From Anaerococcus lactolyticus ATCC 51172 (GTDB lineage Bacteria; Bacillota; Clostridia; Tissierellales; Peptoniphilaceae), in the NCBI RefSeq assembly GCF_000156575.1, contig NZ_GG666044.1:261815-322437 (forward strand): DNA of 60,623 nt, given 5' to 3'. Under the pieces are notes generated by a model, which saw only the letters and a program-made list of their open reading frames with translations, ran no database searches and was not told the origin of the DNA. Position 1 is the first letter of the stretch. Every line of letters begins with the position of its first letter. Both the position numbers and the translations under genes were made by a program. Shown piece after piece: positions 19,275-27,518 of this stretch.

Positions 19275-19993
19275 GATTTCTCTCCTGCAAATCCGTTAGT
19301 TAAAATCCCAATCAATGTTGGTATTAGGACAATTAGGGCTATTATAGGACTTATTTCTTCATACAAAGCTGAGCAAAATAGGATTATAATAATCACTAAT
19401 TGGCAAATTATCATTCTCTTAAAAGCAAGGTAGCCTTTTTTGTAGTATTTAAGCTTATCTCTCTCGTCAGATTCGGCCATGAATTTTTTATCAAAGAAAA
19501 TATCAAAGGCTTCAGTCTTTCTTTCTGGCTCGATTTTTTTTGTAAGTTTGTAGGTCAAATAAAACAAAAATACATTTATAAAAGTGAAGATAAGCAAAAC
19601 ACTGGTTAAAATTATGCTGTCTTTAAGAGGATTATGACTAAATTTGACTTTGTTATATAGAATAATTATGAAAGATAAGAGAGTGAAAAGTCCCGCATCC
19701 CTCATAGAGTGTGTGTAGTCTATATATTTTGTCTCTATAAAATCATCTTTTGCGAGTCCTAGCTCTACTTCTTTTTTTGCCCTCATATAAAAATATATGG
19801 CAAGAATTGCCCATAGGGTGTTGATAACTATTGATAAAAGTAGGGCATTTTCACTTAGAAATGTATTTATTATTTCTGTAAGACCTCCTATATTTAGTTT
19901 GTTAAAAATAAAACCTATGCCAAAACCAGCTACTAATCCCAAAAAAGCCAATATAAACAGTTTGCTTATGCCGATTTTCCTATTATTTTTCAT
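19271..19993 (-). CDS. DUF3169-like membrane protein
   Basis: About 240 residues from the ATG at 19993 (GGAGG, six-base gap). The longer form from 20035 is inside the regulator gene. Hydrophobic segments include LFILAFLGLVAGFGIGFIF, LLLSIVINTLWAILAIYFYMRA, LFTLLSFIIILYN, IILTSVLLIFTFINVFLFYL and a C-terminal pair. Layout and position between an XRE regulator and an ABC pair match DUF3169 family proteins; the family call rests on memory of the pattern. Function is unknown. It overlaps both neighbours, so the four genes form one translationally coupled unit. Confidence 0.75.
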   Translation of the reverse strand: MKNNRKIGISKLFILAFLGLVAGFGIGFIFNKLNIGGLTEIINTFLSENALLLSIVINTLWAILAIYFYMRAKKEVELGLAKDDFIETKYIDYTHSMRDAGLFTLLSFIIILYNKVKFSHNPLKDSIILTSVLLIFTFINVFLFYLTYKLTKKIEPERKTEAFDIFFDKKFMAESDERDKLKYYKKGYLAFKRMIICQLVIIIILFCSALYEEISPIIALIVLIPTLIGILTNGFAGEKS

Positions 19994-20195
19994 CTGTCTC
20001 CTCCAATCTAAAAATCTCATTAATATCCACACCAAGGACCTTGGCTATTGTTAGAGCCACAGTCACAGATGGGTTGTAATCTCCTCTTTCTATTAGGCTT
20101 ATGGTTTGGCGGCTGACTCCGACGAGCCCTCCAAGCTCCGCTTGGTTATATCCCGCTTTTTTTCTAAAGTCCGCCAAGTTATTTCTTAGTTCCAT
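19983..20195 (-). CDS. XRE/Cro-type helix-turn-helix regulator
   Basis: 70 residues from the ATG at 20195, preceded by AAAGGAGG. The whole protein is an HTH_3 domain: LADFRKKAGYNQAELGGLVGVSRQTISLIERGDYNPS, with recognition helix SRQTISLIERG and ending GVDINEIFRLEE. No effector domain is present. It is first in the operon and its promoter is covered by two identical palindromes, which points to autorepression plus control of the ABC exporter. Confidence 0.92.
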   Translation of the reverse strand: MELRNNLADFRKKAGYNQAELGGLVGVSRQTISLIERGDYNPSVTVALTIAKVLGVDINEIFRLEETDEK

Positions 20196-20216
20196 CCGCC
20201 CTCCTTTCAAAATAAT

Positions 20217-20234
20217 TGACAACTATTCTTGTCA
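20217..20234. promoter_or_regulatory. Operator 2 for the XRE regulator
   Basis: Palindrome TGACAA-N6-TTGTCA between the -10 element and the RBS of the regulator gene, identical in arms and spacing to operator 1. It covers or follows the transcription start. Confidence 0.75.
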
Positions 20235-20236
20235 TT

Positions 20237-20265
20237 ATTATAACTCTGACAACTTTCCTTGTCAA
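20237..20265 (-). promoter_or_regulatory. Promoter of the XRE-DUF3169-ABC operon
   Basis: Consensus TTGACA (20260-20265), 17-bp spacer, consensus TATAAT (20237-20242) on the minus strand. A full-strength promoter embedded in two operators is typical of a tightly repressed gene. Confidence 0.88.
20247..20264. promoter_or_regulatory. Operator 1 for the XRE regulator
   Basis: Palindrome TGACAA-N6-TTGTCA overlapping the -35 hexamer and spacer. Centre-to-centre distance to operator 2 is 30 bp, about three helical turns, so both would lie on the same DNA face. Confidence 0.75.
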
Positions 20266-20432
20266 ATCTTTTTAATTTTAATAAGTTTTTAAAAAATTTA
20301 ATGAAAATGCAAAAGCATTTTTCTTCGTCAAGATTTTAGCTTATTATAAAAGCAATTTTAAATATTTTTTGCATAAAGTATGAATATACCGAAAATTTCC
20401 CTGGTTTTCTATGCATTTTTTCATTTTTGTCG

Positions 20433-20438
20433 TATAAT
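20433..20438 (+). promoter_or_regulatory. -10 element for the DUF554 gene
   Basis: TATAAT 30 bases before the ATG at 20468, with RBS AAAAGGAG between. No convincing -35 at 17 bp. The remaining intergenic sequence (20266-20432) shows nothing else. Confidence 0.45.
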
Positions 20439-20467
20439 ACCTAAAATACATAAAAAAGGAGAAAGTC

Positions 20468-21151
20468 ATGTTAGGTGCTTCTGTTAACGCTCTTGCTGTT
20501 TTTATCTCAGGTCTTTTCGGCCTTAAACTTGCAAATTATATAAAACCTTCCTATAAGGATGCAATCATGAAATTTTTGGCCCTCACCATTGTTGCCATAG
20601 GCATAGAGTCTTCCCTCAAAGGTGATATGCTCATTATCCTTATTTCAATAATCTTGGGCGTTATTATCGGAGAATTTTTTGACCTCGAAGGAAAATTAAC
20701 CCGTTTTGCCAACATGCTTAAGGATAAGTTTATAAAAAACGAAGAAAATGATTTTGCAACAGGTTTTGTTTCTGGCACCCTTATTTTTTGTGTGGGTTCT
20801 CTTGGAATTTTGGGAGCTATCGAGGCAGGAGTTAATGGAAATAATTCGATTTTATTTACCAAGGCTATTATCGACAGCCTTTCGTCAATCTTTTTATCAA
20901 CTACACTTGGCATCGGCGTTGCCTGTTCGGCTGGGATGATTTTCGCCTACGAAGGCTTAATAGCCTTGCTTTCAGGGTTTTTAGCGCCCATCCTCAGTCC
21001 TGAAATTTTGGCAAATATTTCTGGAGTTGGTGGGATCACAATCATAGCAGTGGGCCTTTCCATGCTTGACCTTGTAAAATTCAAATTGGTAAACTCCCTA
21101 CCTGCCATTGCCATACCGGTAATTATTGGTCTGATCATGAATTTAATATAA
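20468..21151 (+). CDS. DUF554 family membrane protein
   Basis: 227 residues with about seven hydrophobic segments. The opening MLGASVNALAVFISGLFGL, the IGIESSL...IILISIILGVIIGEFFDLEGKL block and the glycine-rich GTLIFCVGSLGILGAIEAG segment match DUF554 (B. subtilis YdfK-like). These are inner-membrane proteins of unproven function, suggested to be transporters. Single gene with its own -10 and a bidirectional terminator after it. Confidence 0.88.
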   Translation: MLGASVNALAVFISGLFGLKLANYIKPSYKDAIMKFLALTIVAIGIESSLKGDMLIILISIILGVIIGEFFDLEGKLTRFANMLKDKFIKNEENDFATGFVSGTLIFCVGSLGILGAIEAGVNGNNSILFTKAIIDSLSSIFLSTTLGIGVACSAGMIFAYEGLIALLSGFLAPILSPEILANISGVGGITIIAVGLSMLDLVKFKLVNSLPAIAIPVIIGLIMNLI

Positions 21152-21153
21152 AA

Positions 21154-21181
21154 AAATCCTCAACCTTAGAGGAGAGGATTT
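21154..21181. terminator. Terminator between the DUF554 gene and the GNAT-like gene
   Basis: 8-bp perfect stem AAATCCTC/GAGGATTT with a 12-base loop. The T-run is on the minus-strand side, so it best serves the converging gdh/GNAT transcript while its stem may also stop the DUF554 transcript. Confidence 0.6.
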
Positions 21182-21224
21182 AGATAGTAAAATTATTATT
21201 AATAATGTCACTGTTGCCTTATTA

Positions 21225-21272
21225 ATGCGATTCTTCCTCACTTCATTCGTCAGAATGACGTAGAAAGAATCA
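21225..21272. repeat. Intergenic palindrome with dispersed core GTCATTCTGAC
   Basis: GATTCTT and AAGAATC arms flank an inner inverted repeat TTCGTCAGAATGACG. The core GTCATTCYRAC recurs at 23578-23588 and 46579-46589, always in a 3' intergenic flank, suggesting a small dispersed palindromic repeat. Confidence 0.45.
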
Positions 21273-21292
21273 TCCTCCAACCAGTTGGGGAT

Positions 21293-22150
21293 TTATATTT
21301 TATATAAGATATAAGTGTCGAGGTTTTCAAAACCATTTGCTAGAGCTATTTTTAGCTCTATTTTTTTGTCTACTTCTACAAAATATTTTATGGTAGAAAT
21401 TTTGCCAAATTCATCAATTAGAGAATTTGTCATAGCCTTTAAAAGTTCGTCGCAAATCTTAGACTTATCTTGATTTTCACCTACAAAAATCCCAAAGATT
21501 TCGCTCTTGCAAGGATTTTCTCCGTAGATTTTTACCAAAAGACTTCCTACAAGCTCACCTTTATCTTCTTTCACAAAGACCCTAAACCTGTCGAAGTCTC
21601 TTAAAAGATTTTTGCTGTTGTAATACATTTCTTTTGCAAATTTGTCGTGGAATGCTTGATATTTTTGGAAATCTTCTTTGCTTAAGACTCTTATCCCTTT
21701 AATTTCCTCAGTCTTTTGGCTAATATTTTTTGCTTCTAAGACATGGGAATAGTCGATGATTTGAGCCTTATCTTTGAAATATTCTTCATCGTTTAACCAG
21801 CAAGTGTGAGATAAGCCTAGGTCTAGACGATAATCCTTACAATCATTTTTTATATGGGAAATAAGCTTTTCAAATACTACTATGTCCTTATTTTTAATAA
21901 CAAGAAGGGTTGTTTGGATATATTTTTCGTCATCATCCCAAAAATAGGTCGCAAGAGCTTCTAATTTACCATTTTCTTCTGCTACAAGCGTTTGTGTCGC
22001 CATAAATTCAATTGAATATTCTAGCTCCCTAAAAATATCATTGATTTTATAAAAACGAGGATAAGAAAAATGAGTCTTATCCCCTACAGCTAGGTCTAGC
22101 AAAGACCTAACTTTTGCCAAGTCAGGTCTTTGTAGAGGACGTATTTGCAT
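21293..22150 (-). CDS. GNAT-like acetyltransferase, tandem domains
   Basis: 285 residues. The N-terminal half (IRPLQRPDLAKVRSLLDLA ... LVAEENGKLEALATYFWDD) and the C-terminal half (IRVLSKEDFQKYQAFHDKF ... FRVFVKEDKGELVGSLLVKIYGENPCKSEIFGIFV) each look like a GNAT fold, with the second closer to a working acetyl-CoA site. No substrate is evident. Its ATG overlaps the gdh stop by one base (TAATG), so it is expressed with glutamate dehydrogenase. Confidence 0.65.
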   Translation of the reverse strand: MQIRPLQRPDLAKVRSLLDLAVGDKTHFSYPRFYKINDIFRELEYSIEFMATQTLVAEENGKLEALATYFWDDDEKYIQTTLLVIKNKDIVVFEKLISHIKNDCKDYRLDLGLSHTCWLNDEEYFKDKAQIIDYSHVLEAKNISQKTEEIKGIRVLSKEDFQKYQAFHDKFAKEMYYNSKNLLRDFDRFRVFVKEDKGELVGSLLVKIYGENPCKSEIFGIFVGENQDKSKICDELLKAMTNSLIDEFGKISTIKYFVEVDKKIELKIALANGFENLDTYILYKI

Positions 22151-23418
22151 TAAATTCTACCCCTTAATTTGAGGGATTTTTCTATCCTTGAAAGACTTAA
22201 GATGAAGGATGCTTCTCTAAAGTTAACCTTGTATTTTTCAGCAGTTGCAAAGACTTCTCCGATTGCCTTTGACATATCTTTTTCTTGTTTTGTCCTAACT
22301 TCATCATCGTCCCAATAAGAACCTGTCATATTTTGGATCCATTCATAGTGGCTTACCAAAACTCCACCAGAATTTGCGAGGATATCTGGGATTATAGGTA
22401 TATTTTTCTCATTTAAAATCTCTTCACCTGCTTCTGTCACAGGGCCATTTGCTGCTTCTACTATGAGGCTTGCTTTGATGTCGCCGGCATTGGTCTCATC
22501 AATGACATTTTCCATGGCTGCTGGGATTAGGATATCACAAGGAAGGGCAAAAAATTCTTCGTTTGTAATCTTTTTTGCCTCTATATTTAGGGCAGAACCT
22601 GTCTCTTCTCTTGCCTTTTCTAATTTCTTAACATCTAGGCCTTCTGGATCATAGATGGCAGATGAACCTGATTTTTGGCTCTTATCTTTAGAGTTGAGGG
22701 CGATAAGCTTGGCTCCATCTTCGGTTAGGAATTTGGCAGCAAAGGAGCCAACATTACCAAAGCCTTGGAGGGCAAAAGTAGCCCCATCAAGGCTCTTGCC
22801 GATTTTTTCGTAGTATTTTTTAATGGTGAGATATACACCAAAACCTGTCGCTTCGCTTCTTCCTAGGGATCCACCCATGTCAGTGCCCTTGCCTGTGAAA
22901 GTTGCAATATCGTGGCGATTTCCATTTAGGGCGATGTATTCGTCAGTGAAATATCCCATAATCTTGGCGTTGGTATTTACATCTGGTGCAGGTACGTCAA
23001 TCCTTGGGCCGATGTAGTTGTTGATTGCCCTTACAAAGCCACGAGAAAGAGCTTCCAGTTCTCTTTCAGAAAGTTTTTTAGGGTCAACTACGATTCCACC
23101 CTTGCCACCACCAAGAGGAAGTCCAAGAAGGGCTACCTTTAGGCTCATGAGGGTTGAAAGAACTTTGACTTCTTCGTAGGTTACTGACTCATCGTAACGC
23201 ACCCCACCCTTAGAAGGACCTAGGGCTGATGAATGAGCAGACCTGAAGGCTCTGAAAGTCTTTGTAGTGCCATCATCCATTTTAACTGGAATATTAACTT
23301 CGATAATCCTTTCAGGTTCTCTGATAATATTGTAAAAAGATTCAGAAAAACCTGCTAGGTCCGAAACTTCTTTTAACTTCTTTTGTAGGTTTATAAATTG
23401 TTCGTAGGCTGTTGTCAT
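22150..23418 (-). CDS. gdhA: Glutamate dehydrogenase
   Basis: 422 residues from the ATG at 23418 (AGGAGG, five-base gap). Interconverts glutamate and 2-oxoglutarate plus ammonia. Key segments: GPSKGGVRYD (68-77) and LPLGGGKGGIVVDP (100-113, with catalytic-site lysine 106), PAPDVNTN, and the NAD-binding FALQGFGNVGSFAAKF. Length and motifs fit the NAD-type enzyme that amino-acid-fermenting anaerobic cocci use to oxidise glutamate. Co-transcribed with the GNAT-like gene. No clear promoter was seen in 23419-23567. Confidence 0.94.
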   Translation of the reverse strand: MTTAYEQFINLQKKLKEVSDLAGFSESFYNIIREPERIIEVNIPVKMDDGTTKTFRAFRSAHSSALGPSKGGVRYDESVTYEEVKVLSTLMSLKVALLGLPLGGGKGGIVVDPKKLSERELEALSRGFVRAINNYIGPRIDVPAPDVNTNAKIMGYFTDEYIALNGNRHDIATFTGKGTDMGGSLGRSEATGFGVYLTIKKYYEKIGKSLDGATFALQGFGNVGSFAAKFLTEDGAKLIALNSKDKSQKSGSSAIYDPEGLDVKKLEKAREETGSALNIEAKKITNEEFFALPCDILIPAAMENVIDETNAGDIKASLIVEAANGPVTEAGEEILNEKNIPIIPDILANSGGVLVSHYEWIQNMTGSYWDDDEVRTKQEKDMSKAIGEVFATAEKYKVNFREASFILSLSRIEKSLKLRGRI

Positions 23419-23562
23419 AATGCCCTCCTGCATTAATTAAAATTCATTTTCATAACTTATTATACAAGCAAAAATTCGACTTGAAAGCCGGACTTTTAAA
23501 AAAATTTGCAATTTTTTATAATACAAATCGCACTTCTTTTTGGCATCCGAAAATTTCCCACG

Positions 23563-23598
23563 TAAAAAGCCCTTCTTGTTGGAATGACAAGAAAGGCT
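23563..23598 (-). terminator. Terminator after rnhA
   Basis: Stem AGCC.TTCTTGT / ACAAGAA.GGCT (23568-23598), followed on the minus strand by TTTTT at 23563-23567. It lies 24 bases past the rnhA stop. The loop contains the repeat core GTCATTCCAAC. Confidence 0.8.
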
Positions 23599-23621
23599 AA
23601 GATTAATATAAGCTTTGTAAG

Positions 23622-24206
23622 CTACTTTATCCCACAAGCATCCTTGGCGAGCCTGTCGGCTAGGTCGTTGTATTTGTCATTTGAGTGGCCCTTGACTTTG
23701 ACAAAGGCAATTTCAATGTGTTTTTTTCTGTCATTTATAAAGGCCTTGTATGACTGGGTTAAGTCGTTGTTGGCCTTCCAGTCGCCTTCTGCCCAGGCTT
23801 GGATGCCTTGGTAATCGTGGTGGATGATTATTTTTTTATAGGATTTTTCTATGGCGATGTCTATGGCAAGTTCGCTCGCTTTGACTTCTCCAGCCACATT
23901 CCTGTGGGTGTAGTAGGAGTCGGTGTAGGATTTTTTGAAATGTTCCTCGCCACCATCCTTGATTAGGACTACACCTGCCCCGTAGGTTTTTTCTGGCAAG
24001 TTATAAGACCCATCCACATAGGCGACAACAGTATCTGCATCAATTTCGATTTCCTTTTCGGCACCTTCCATAAAAGCGATAGCCTCATCCTTACTTTTAA
24101 AAGACTTATAGATAGCGCCCGAAAATCCCTTCACTTCCTTAAGACAAGAATCCCAGGATGTGTAAATCCCAGGATTTCTGCCCTTTCTTACTGCGTAATA
24201 TTTCAT
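23622..24206 (-). CDS. rnhA: Ribonuclease H1 with viroplasmin-type N-terminal domain
   Basis: 194 residues. Residues 1-47 (YYAVRKGRNPGIYTSWDSC...KGFSGAIYKSFKSKDEAIAF) are the hybrid-binding viroplasmin domain. The catalytic domain from ~57 has the carboxylates Asp65 (AYVDGSYN), Glu107 (AGEVKA), Asp131 and Asp181 (NDLADRLAK), plus the loop His174 (KGHSND). It removes RNA from RNA-DNA hybrids. ATG overlaps the amylase stop (ATGA), so it is last in a four-gene operon. Confidence 0.93.
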   Translation of the reverse strand: MKYYAVRKGRNPGIYTSWDSCLKEVKGFSGAIYKSFKSKDEAIAFMEGAEKEIEIDADTVVAYVDGSYNLPEKTYGAGVVLIKDGGEEHFKKSYTDSYYTHRNVAGEVKASELAIDIAIEKSYKKIIIHHDYQGIQAWAEGDWKANNDLTQSYKAFINDRKKHIEIAFVKVKGHSNDKYNDLADRLAKDACGIK

Positions 24207-25660
24207 TTATTTAAACTTTCTTTATTGGCCCAGTAGGTAACTTGACCAGGTCCTACTGTAAAGACTCCGTTGCCGTTTTCGTCGATAGTGATTTCTTCAT
24301 TTTTTCCAGAAAGGTCAACATAGGTCGCCCCTGCCTCAGCTTCGCCAACAAACATTTGTTTTTCTGCCATATCCTTGATAGAAATTAGGACAGCTAGTGG
24401 TTTGTGAGCCTCGTCACCTCTTTTAACCCAGCCTATCACAGATGGGTGGTCGAAGTAGTCGTCCTCTTCCCCGTAGTTGTAGGCCTTTCTAACAGCCATC
24501 ATCCTATCGAGCATATCTTTTTGTGCTTCTTTTTTTACAGGTCCGATTAGGCCGTAATAATCGCCCGCAAAGATACATGGGTAGCCGTCTTTTCTTAGCA
24601 AGATCAAAGCATAGGCTATTTCTTTAAACCAGTCTTCTACCCAAGATTCCAGAGCCTGACCCGGTTGGGAGTCGTGGTTGTCGACAAAGGTTACTGCTTG
24701 GGCTGGAAATTCCTTGACAACTGTACCGTCAAAAATTTTTCTCATATCATATTCGCCCATAGACTTGCTTGCCTCTGCCATATGAAAATGCAAAGGTACA
24801 TCAAATAAATCAATGTTATAATCTGAGTTTTGGAGGTAGGATTCAATGGCACCTGTGTTGTATTGCCAAAATTCTCCAAACAAGTAAAACTTGTCTTTGC
24901 CCATCATATCATAAATATGTTTGGAAAGGTCGTAGATAAAGTCACCTGAGATGTGTTTTAGGGCATCATACCTAAAGCCGTCAACCTTGGTTTCCTTGAT
25001 AAACCAATCAACCCATTTGAAAATCTCGTCACGAACTTCTGGGTGGTTGTGGTCAATATCACAGTTCATGAGGTAGTCAAAGTTGCCTTTTTCATTTGAC
25101 ACATCTTTGTCCCAATACTTTCCATCGCCCAAAATCCTGTAAATCGCAGAAGTTTCACTCTTAGCATCGTAGTCTATGCCGGTAAAATGGTAGTAGTGCC
25201 ATTTCATGTCAGAATACTTATTATTTCTGCCTTCAAAATCAAAACCTGTCCAACCTTCGATTTCTAATTCTCCTGAGACGTCTTTTTCTCGGTCGTTTTG
25301 ATCGACCATCACAGCCTTGAATTTCTCTTTGTAATCAGCACTACCCTTGTGGTTTAAAACCACATCTGCATAGGACTTTATCCCTGCTTGGTGGAGGTCG
25401 GCTATGGCTTTTATTAGTTCATCCTTGGTGCCGTACTTGGTTCTTATTGTGCCTTTTTGGTCAAATTCTCCCAAGTCCCAAAGGTCATAGATACCATAAC
25501 CTACGTCATTATCTCCCCCACCCTTACAGGCTGGTGGAAGCCAGAGGGCATCTATCCCTGCTTTTTTTAAATCCTTAGCATCTCTTGAAAGATTTTTATA
25601 AAAATTTCCAGACCCGTCTGTGTCCCATTCAAAAGCTTGCATCATTACTTCATTTGCCAT
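24203..25660 (-). CDS. Cytoplasmic alpha-amylase (GH13)
   Basis: 485 residues, no signal peptide, so it acts on internal or imported maltodextrins. The (beta/alpha)8 barrel motifs are visible: DVVLNHKGSAD, GFRYDALKH with nucleophile Asp232, FGEFW with acid/base Glu263, and FVDNHDSQ with Asp330. A C-terminal beta domain ends in GNGVFTVGPGQVTYWANK. The opening MANEVMMQAFEWD and the length match the cytoplasmic GH13_5-type enzymes. It sits between deoC and rnhA, starting 2 bases after deoC ends. Confidence 0.93.
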   Translation of the reverse strand: MANEVMMQAFEWDTDGSGNFYKNLSRDAKDLKKAGIDALWLPPACKGGGDNDVGYGIYDLWDLGEFDQKGTIRTKYGTKDELIKAIADLHQAGIKSYADVVLNHKGSADYKEKFKAVMVDQNDREKDVSGELEIEGWTGFDFEGRNNKYSDMKWHYYHFTGIDYDAKSETSAIYRILGDGKYWDKDVSNEKGNFDYLMNCDIDHNHPEVRDEIFKWVDWFIKETKVDGFRYDALKHISGDFIYDLSKHIYDMMGKDKFYLFGEFWQYNTGAIESYLQNSDYNIDLFDVPLHFHMAEASKSMGEYDMRKIFDGTVVKEFPAQAVTFVDNHDSQPGQALESWVEDWFKEIAYALILLRKDGYPCIFAGDYYGLIGPVKKEAQKDMLDRMMAVRKAYNYGEEDDYFDHPSVIGWVKRGDEAHKPLAVLISIKDMAEKQMFVGEAEAGATYVDLSGKNEEITIDENGNGVFTVGPGQVTYWANKESLNK

Positions 25661-25662
25661 GG

Positions 25663-26298
25663 CTACTCCTTACAAATTTCTATAGACTTAGATGCACCAA
25701 TCCTTGATGCTCCAGCTTCAATCATGGCTAGGGCCTCATCTCTTGTGTGAATGCCACCACTTGCCTTGACCCTTGCCCTATCACCAACAGTTTCTGCCAT
25801 TAATTTCACATCGGCCACAGTCGCCCCACCGGTAGAAAAACCTGTAGAAGTCTTTACAAAATCAGCTCCTGCATTTACAGACAATTCGCAGGCCTTGATT
25901 TTTTCTTCATCTGTTAAAAGACAAGTTTCTATAATTACCTTTAGGACCTTGTTGCCAATAGCTTTTTTTATCTCTCGGATTTCATCTTCTACATAGGCAT
26001 AGTCCTTGTCCTTAAGCCTAGCAACATTAATTACCATGTCAATTTCGCTAGCTCCATCTTCGATGGCTTTTTTCGCTTCAAAAACCTTGGCTTCCTTGGC
26101 CATAGCTCCTAGGGGAAAACCGACAACTGCAGCAATTTTCACGTCTTTATTATAGGCTTTAATCATTGCTACATTAGCTGAATTTACACAAACTGAATAA
26201 AAATCATTTGCGACAGCCTCATCTACAAGAGTCCTTATATCATCTTTCTTGGCATCAGCCTTTAGGTTGGTGTGGTCTATATATTGGTTAAGCTTCAT
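25663..26298 (-). CDS. deoC: Deoxyribose-phosphate aldolase
   Basis: 211 residues. Cleaves 2-deoxyribose 5-phosphate to glyceraldehyde 3-phosphate and acetaldehyde in nucleoside salvage. The Schiff-base lysine is Lys149 in [14 protein letters not shown]; Asp88 (EIDMVINV) and Lys178 ([10 protein letters not shown]) complete the site. Its start overlaps the end of the upstream phosphatase gene by 11 bases, with AGAAGGAAG as RBS. No other deo genes are near. Confidence 0.94.
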   Translation of the reverse strand: MKLNQYIDHTNLKADAKKDDIRTLVDEAVANDFYSVCVNSANVAMIKAYNKDVKIAAVVGFPLGAMAKEAKVFEAKKAIEDGASEIDMVINVARLKDKDYAYVEDEIREIKKAIGNKVLKVIIETCLLTDEEKIKACELSVNAGADFVKTSTGFSTGGATVADVKLMAETVGDRARVKASGGIHTRDEALAMIEAGASRIGASKSIEICKE

Positions 26299-27400
26299 TT
26301 TCTTCCTTCTTTTCGTATTCTATTAGGGCAAGTGTCAAGTCATCATCCATAGCCTGCCAGTTGTAGGATGTGACCTTCTCATGTACATATGCTAAATTGC
26401 AAGATTCTGAGAAAGTATCCTTGAGCCTCTCAAGGCCAAACTCATTGCCCTCTTCATTTTTCGCCTCAATCGCCCCATCTGTATAAAATAAAATCTTATC
26501 TCCTGGGTGCAAGTTTAATTTTTTTTCTATATATTCATCAGGTTCGATTATATTTGAAATCATCCTCCCAGTCACGAGTAGGTATTCAGCTTCGTTTTTT
26601 TCCTTAGAAAAAATTAAGGGTGGACAATTGTGGCCTGCATTTGAAAAGGCAAGACTATTATCCCTAAAGTCAAAAATCCCCAACCAAGCTGTAAAATATT
26701 GACTCGAATCTATGTGGAGTCTGGTAAATTTTTTTCTTAAGTTTAGGAAGACCTGACTTGGGGTAAAGTCTGGGTGCTTATCGAAAATCGCACTCATGGT
26801 CACTTTCAAAAACATAGTCATAATCGAAGCCTTGACACCATGGCCCATCACATCTGCTATATAAAAAGCTGTCCTATTTTCATCAATCCTTATCAAATCA
26901 TAAATGTCACCAGACACATCATCGGCAGGGTTATATATACCGGAAAGATTTATTTTGCCATAGGTTCCATTTTTGGGAAGGATTGAAGATTGGATACGCC
27001 TTACAAAGCGTATATCATCAAGCATGGCCTTGTTGGCGTTATAAAGGTCGATTTTAAGGATAGATTCGCTTGTAATATCCCTATAAACCTCGATAGTGCC
27101 TGTGAAGGTGTCACCCAAATATATTGGGCTTGACTTAATCGAATAATACTTGCCATCGATAAGTTTTTCCTCAATCATGGTAGTGTCTGTAGCGATAGAA
27201 TTAGAATTGGAAATTATGAGGTCGATATTTTCATCAAGATAGACTTTAAGTTTAGGACTTTTCTTAAGGGCGTCTTTAAGGGCATCATTAATAAAGGCAA
27301 CTTCGCCCCTCTCATCAATAATCCTTACCCAATCGTCCATGGAATTTAGGATGAAAAAATTGATATTTCGATTTTCATTTTCTAGTAAATTTTTATCCAT
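26288..27400 (-). CDS. PAS domain/SpoIIE-type serine phosphatase (RsbU-like)
   Basis: 370 residues, soluble. Residues ~15-125 look like a PAS sensor ([31 protein letters not shown]). Residues ~140-365 are a PP2C/SpoIIE phosphatase: [11 protein letters not shown] and [19 protein letters not shown] supply metal ligands, followed by [22 protein letters not shown] and [11 protein letters not shown]. By family knowledge such enzymes dephosphorylate anti-anti-sigma factors of the SpoIIAA/RsbV type; no such partner is in this window. It leads the operon with deoC, the amylase and rnhA. TATAAT at 27421-27426 is the likely -10, without a good -35. Confidence 0.88.
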   Translation of the reverse strand: MDKNLLENENRNINFFILNSMDDWVRIIDERGEVAFINDALKDALKKSPKLKVYLDENIDLIISNSNSIATDTTMIEEKLIDGKYYSIKSSPIYLGDTFTGTIEVYRDITSESILKIDLYNANKAMLDDIRFVRRIQSSILPKNGTYGKINLSGIYNPADDVSGDIYDLIRIDENRTAFYIADVMGHGVKASIMTMFLKVTMSAIFDKHPDFTPSQVFLNLRKKFTRLHIDSSQYFTAWLGIFDFRDNSLAFSNAGHNCPPLIFSKEKNEAEYLLVTGRMISNIIEPDEYIEKKLNLHPGDKILFYTDGAIEAKNEEGNEFGLERLKDTFSESCNLAYVHEKVTSYNWQAMDDDLTLALIEYEKKEENEA

Positions 27401-27471
27401 GGCTGCCCCTTTCCTGTACTATTATAACTATATTCTATTAGATATATTCTGCAATTAAGTTTATTGCAGAG

Positions 27472-27512
27472 AAAAAGGCTAGCAACCGGTGAAATCCACC
27501 AGCAACTAGTCC
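27472..27512 (-). terminator. Terminator of the coiled-coil protein gene
   Basis: Imperfect stem: GGACTAG...GGTG pairs with CACCGGTTGCTAGCC (27477-27512), with TTTTT following on the minus strand. It sits just after the stop at 27519. Confidence 0.7.
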
Positions 27513-27518
27513 TCATTC

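Noticed and set aside
23437-23637. 66-residue ORF between gdhA and rnhA
   Set aside because: It spans the rnhA terminator hairpin and has no RBS.
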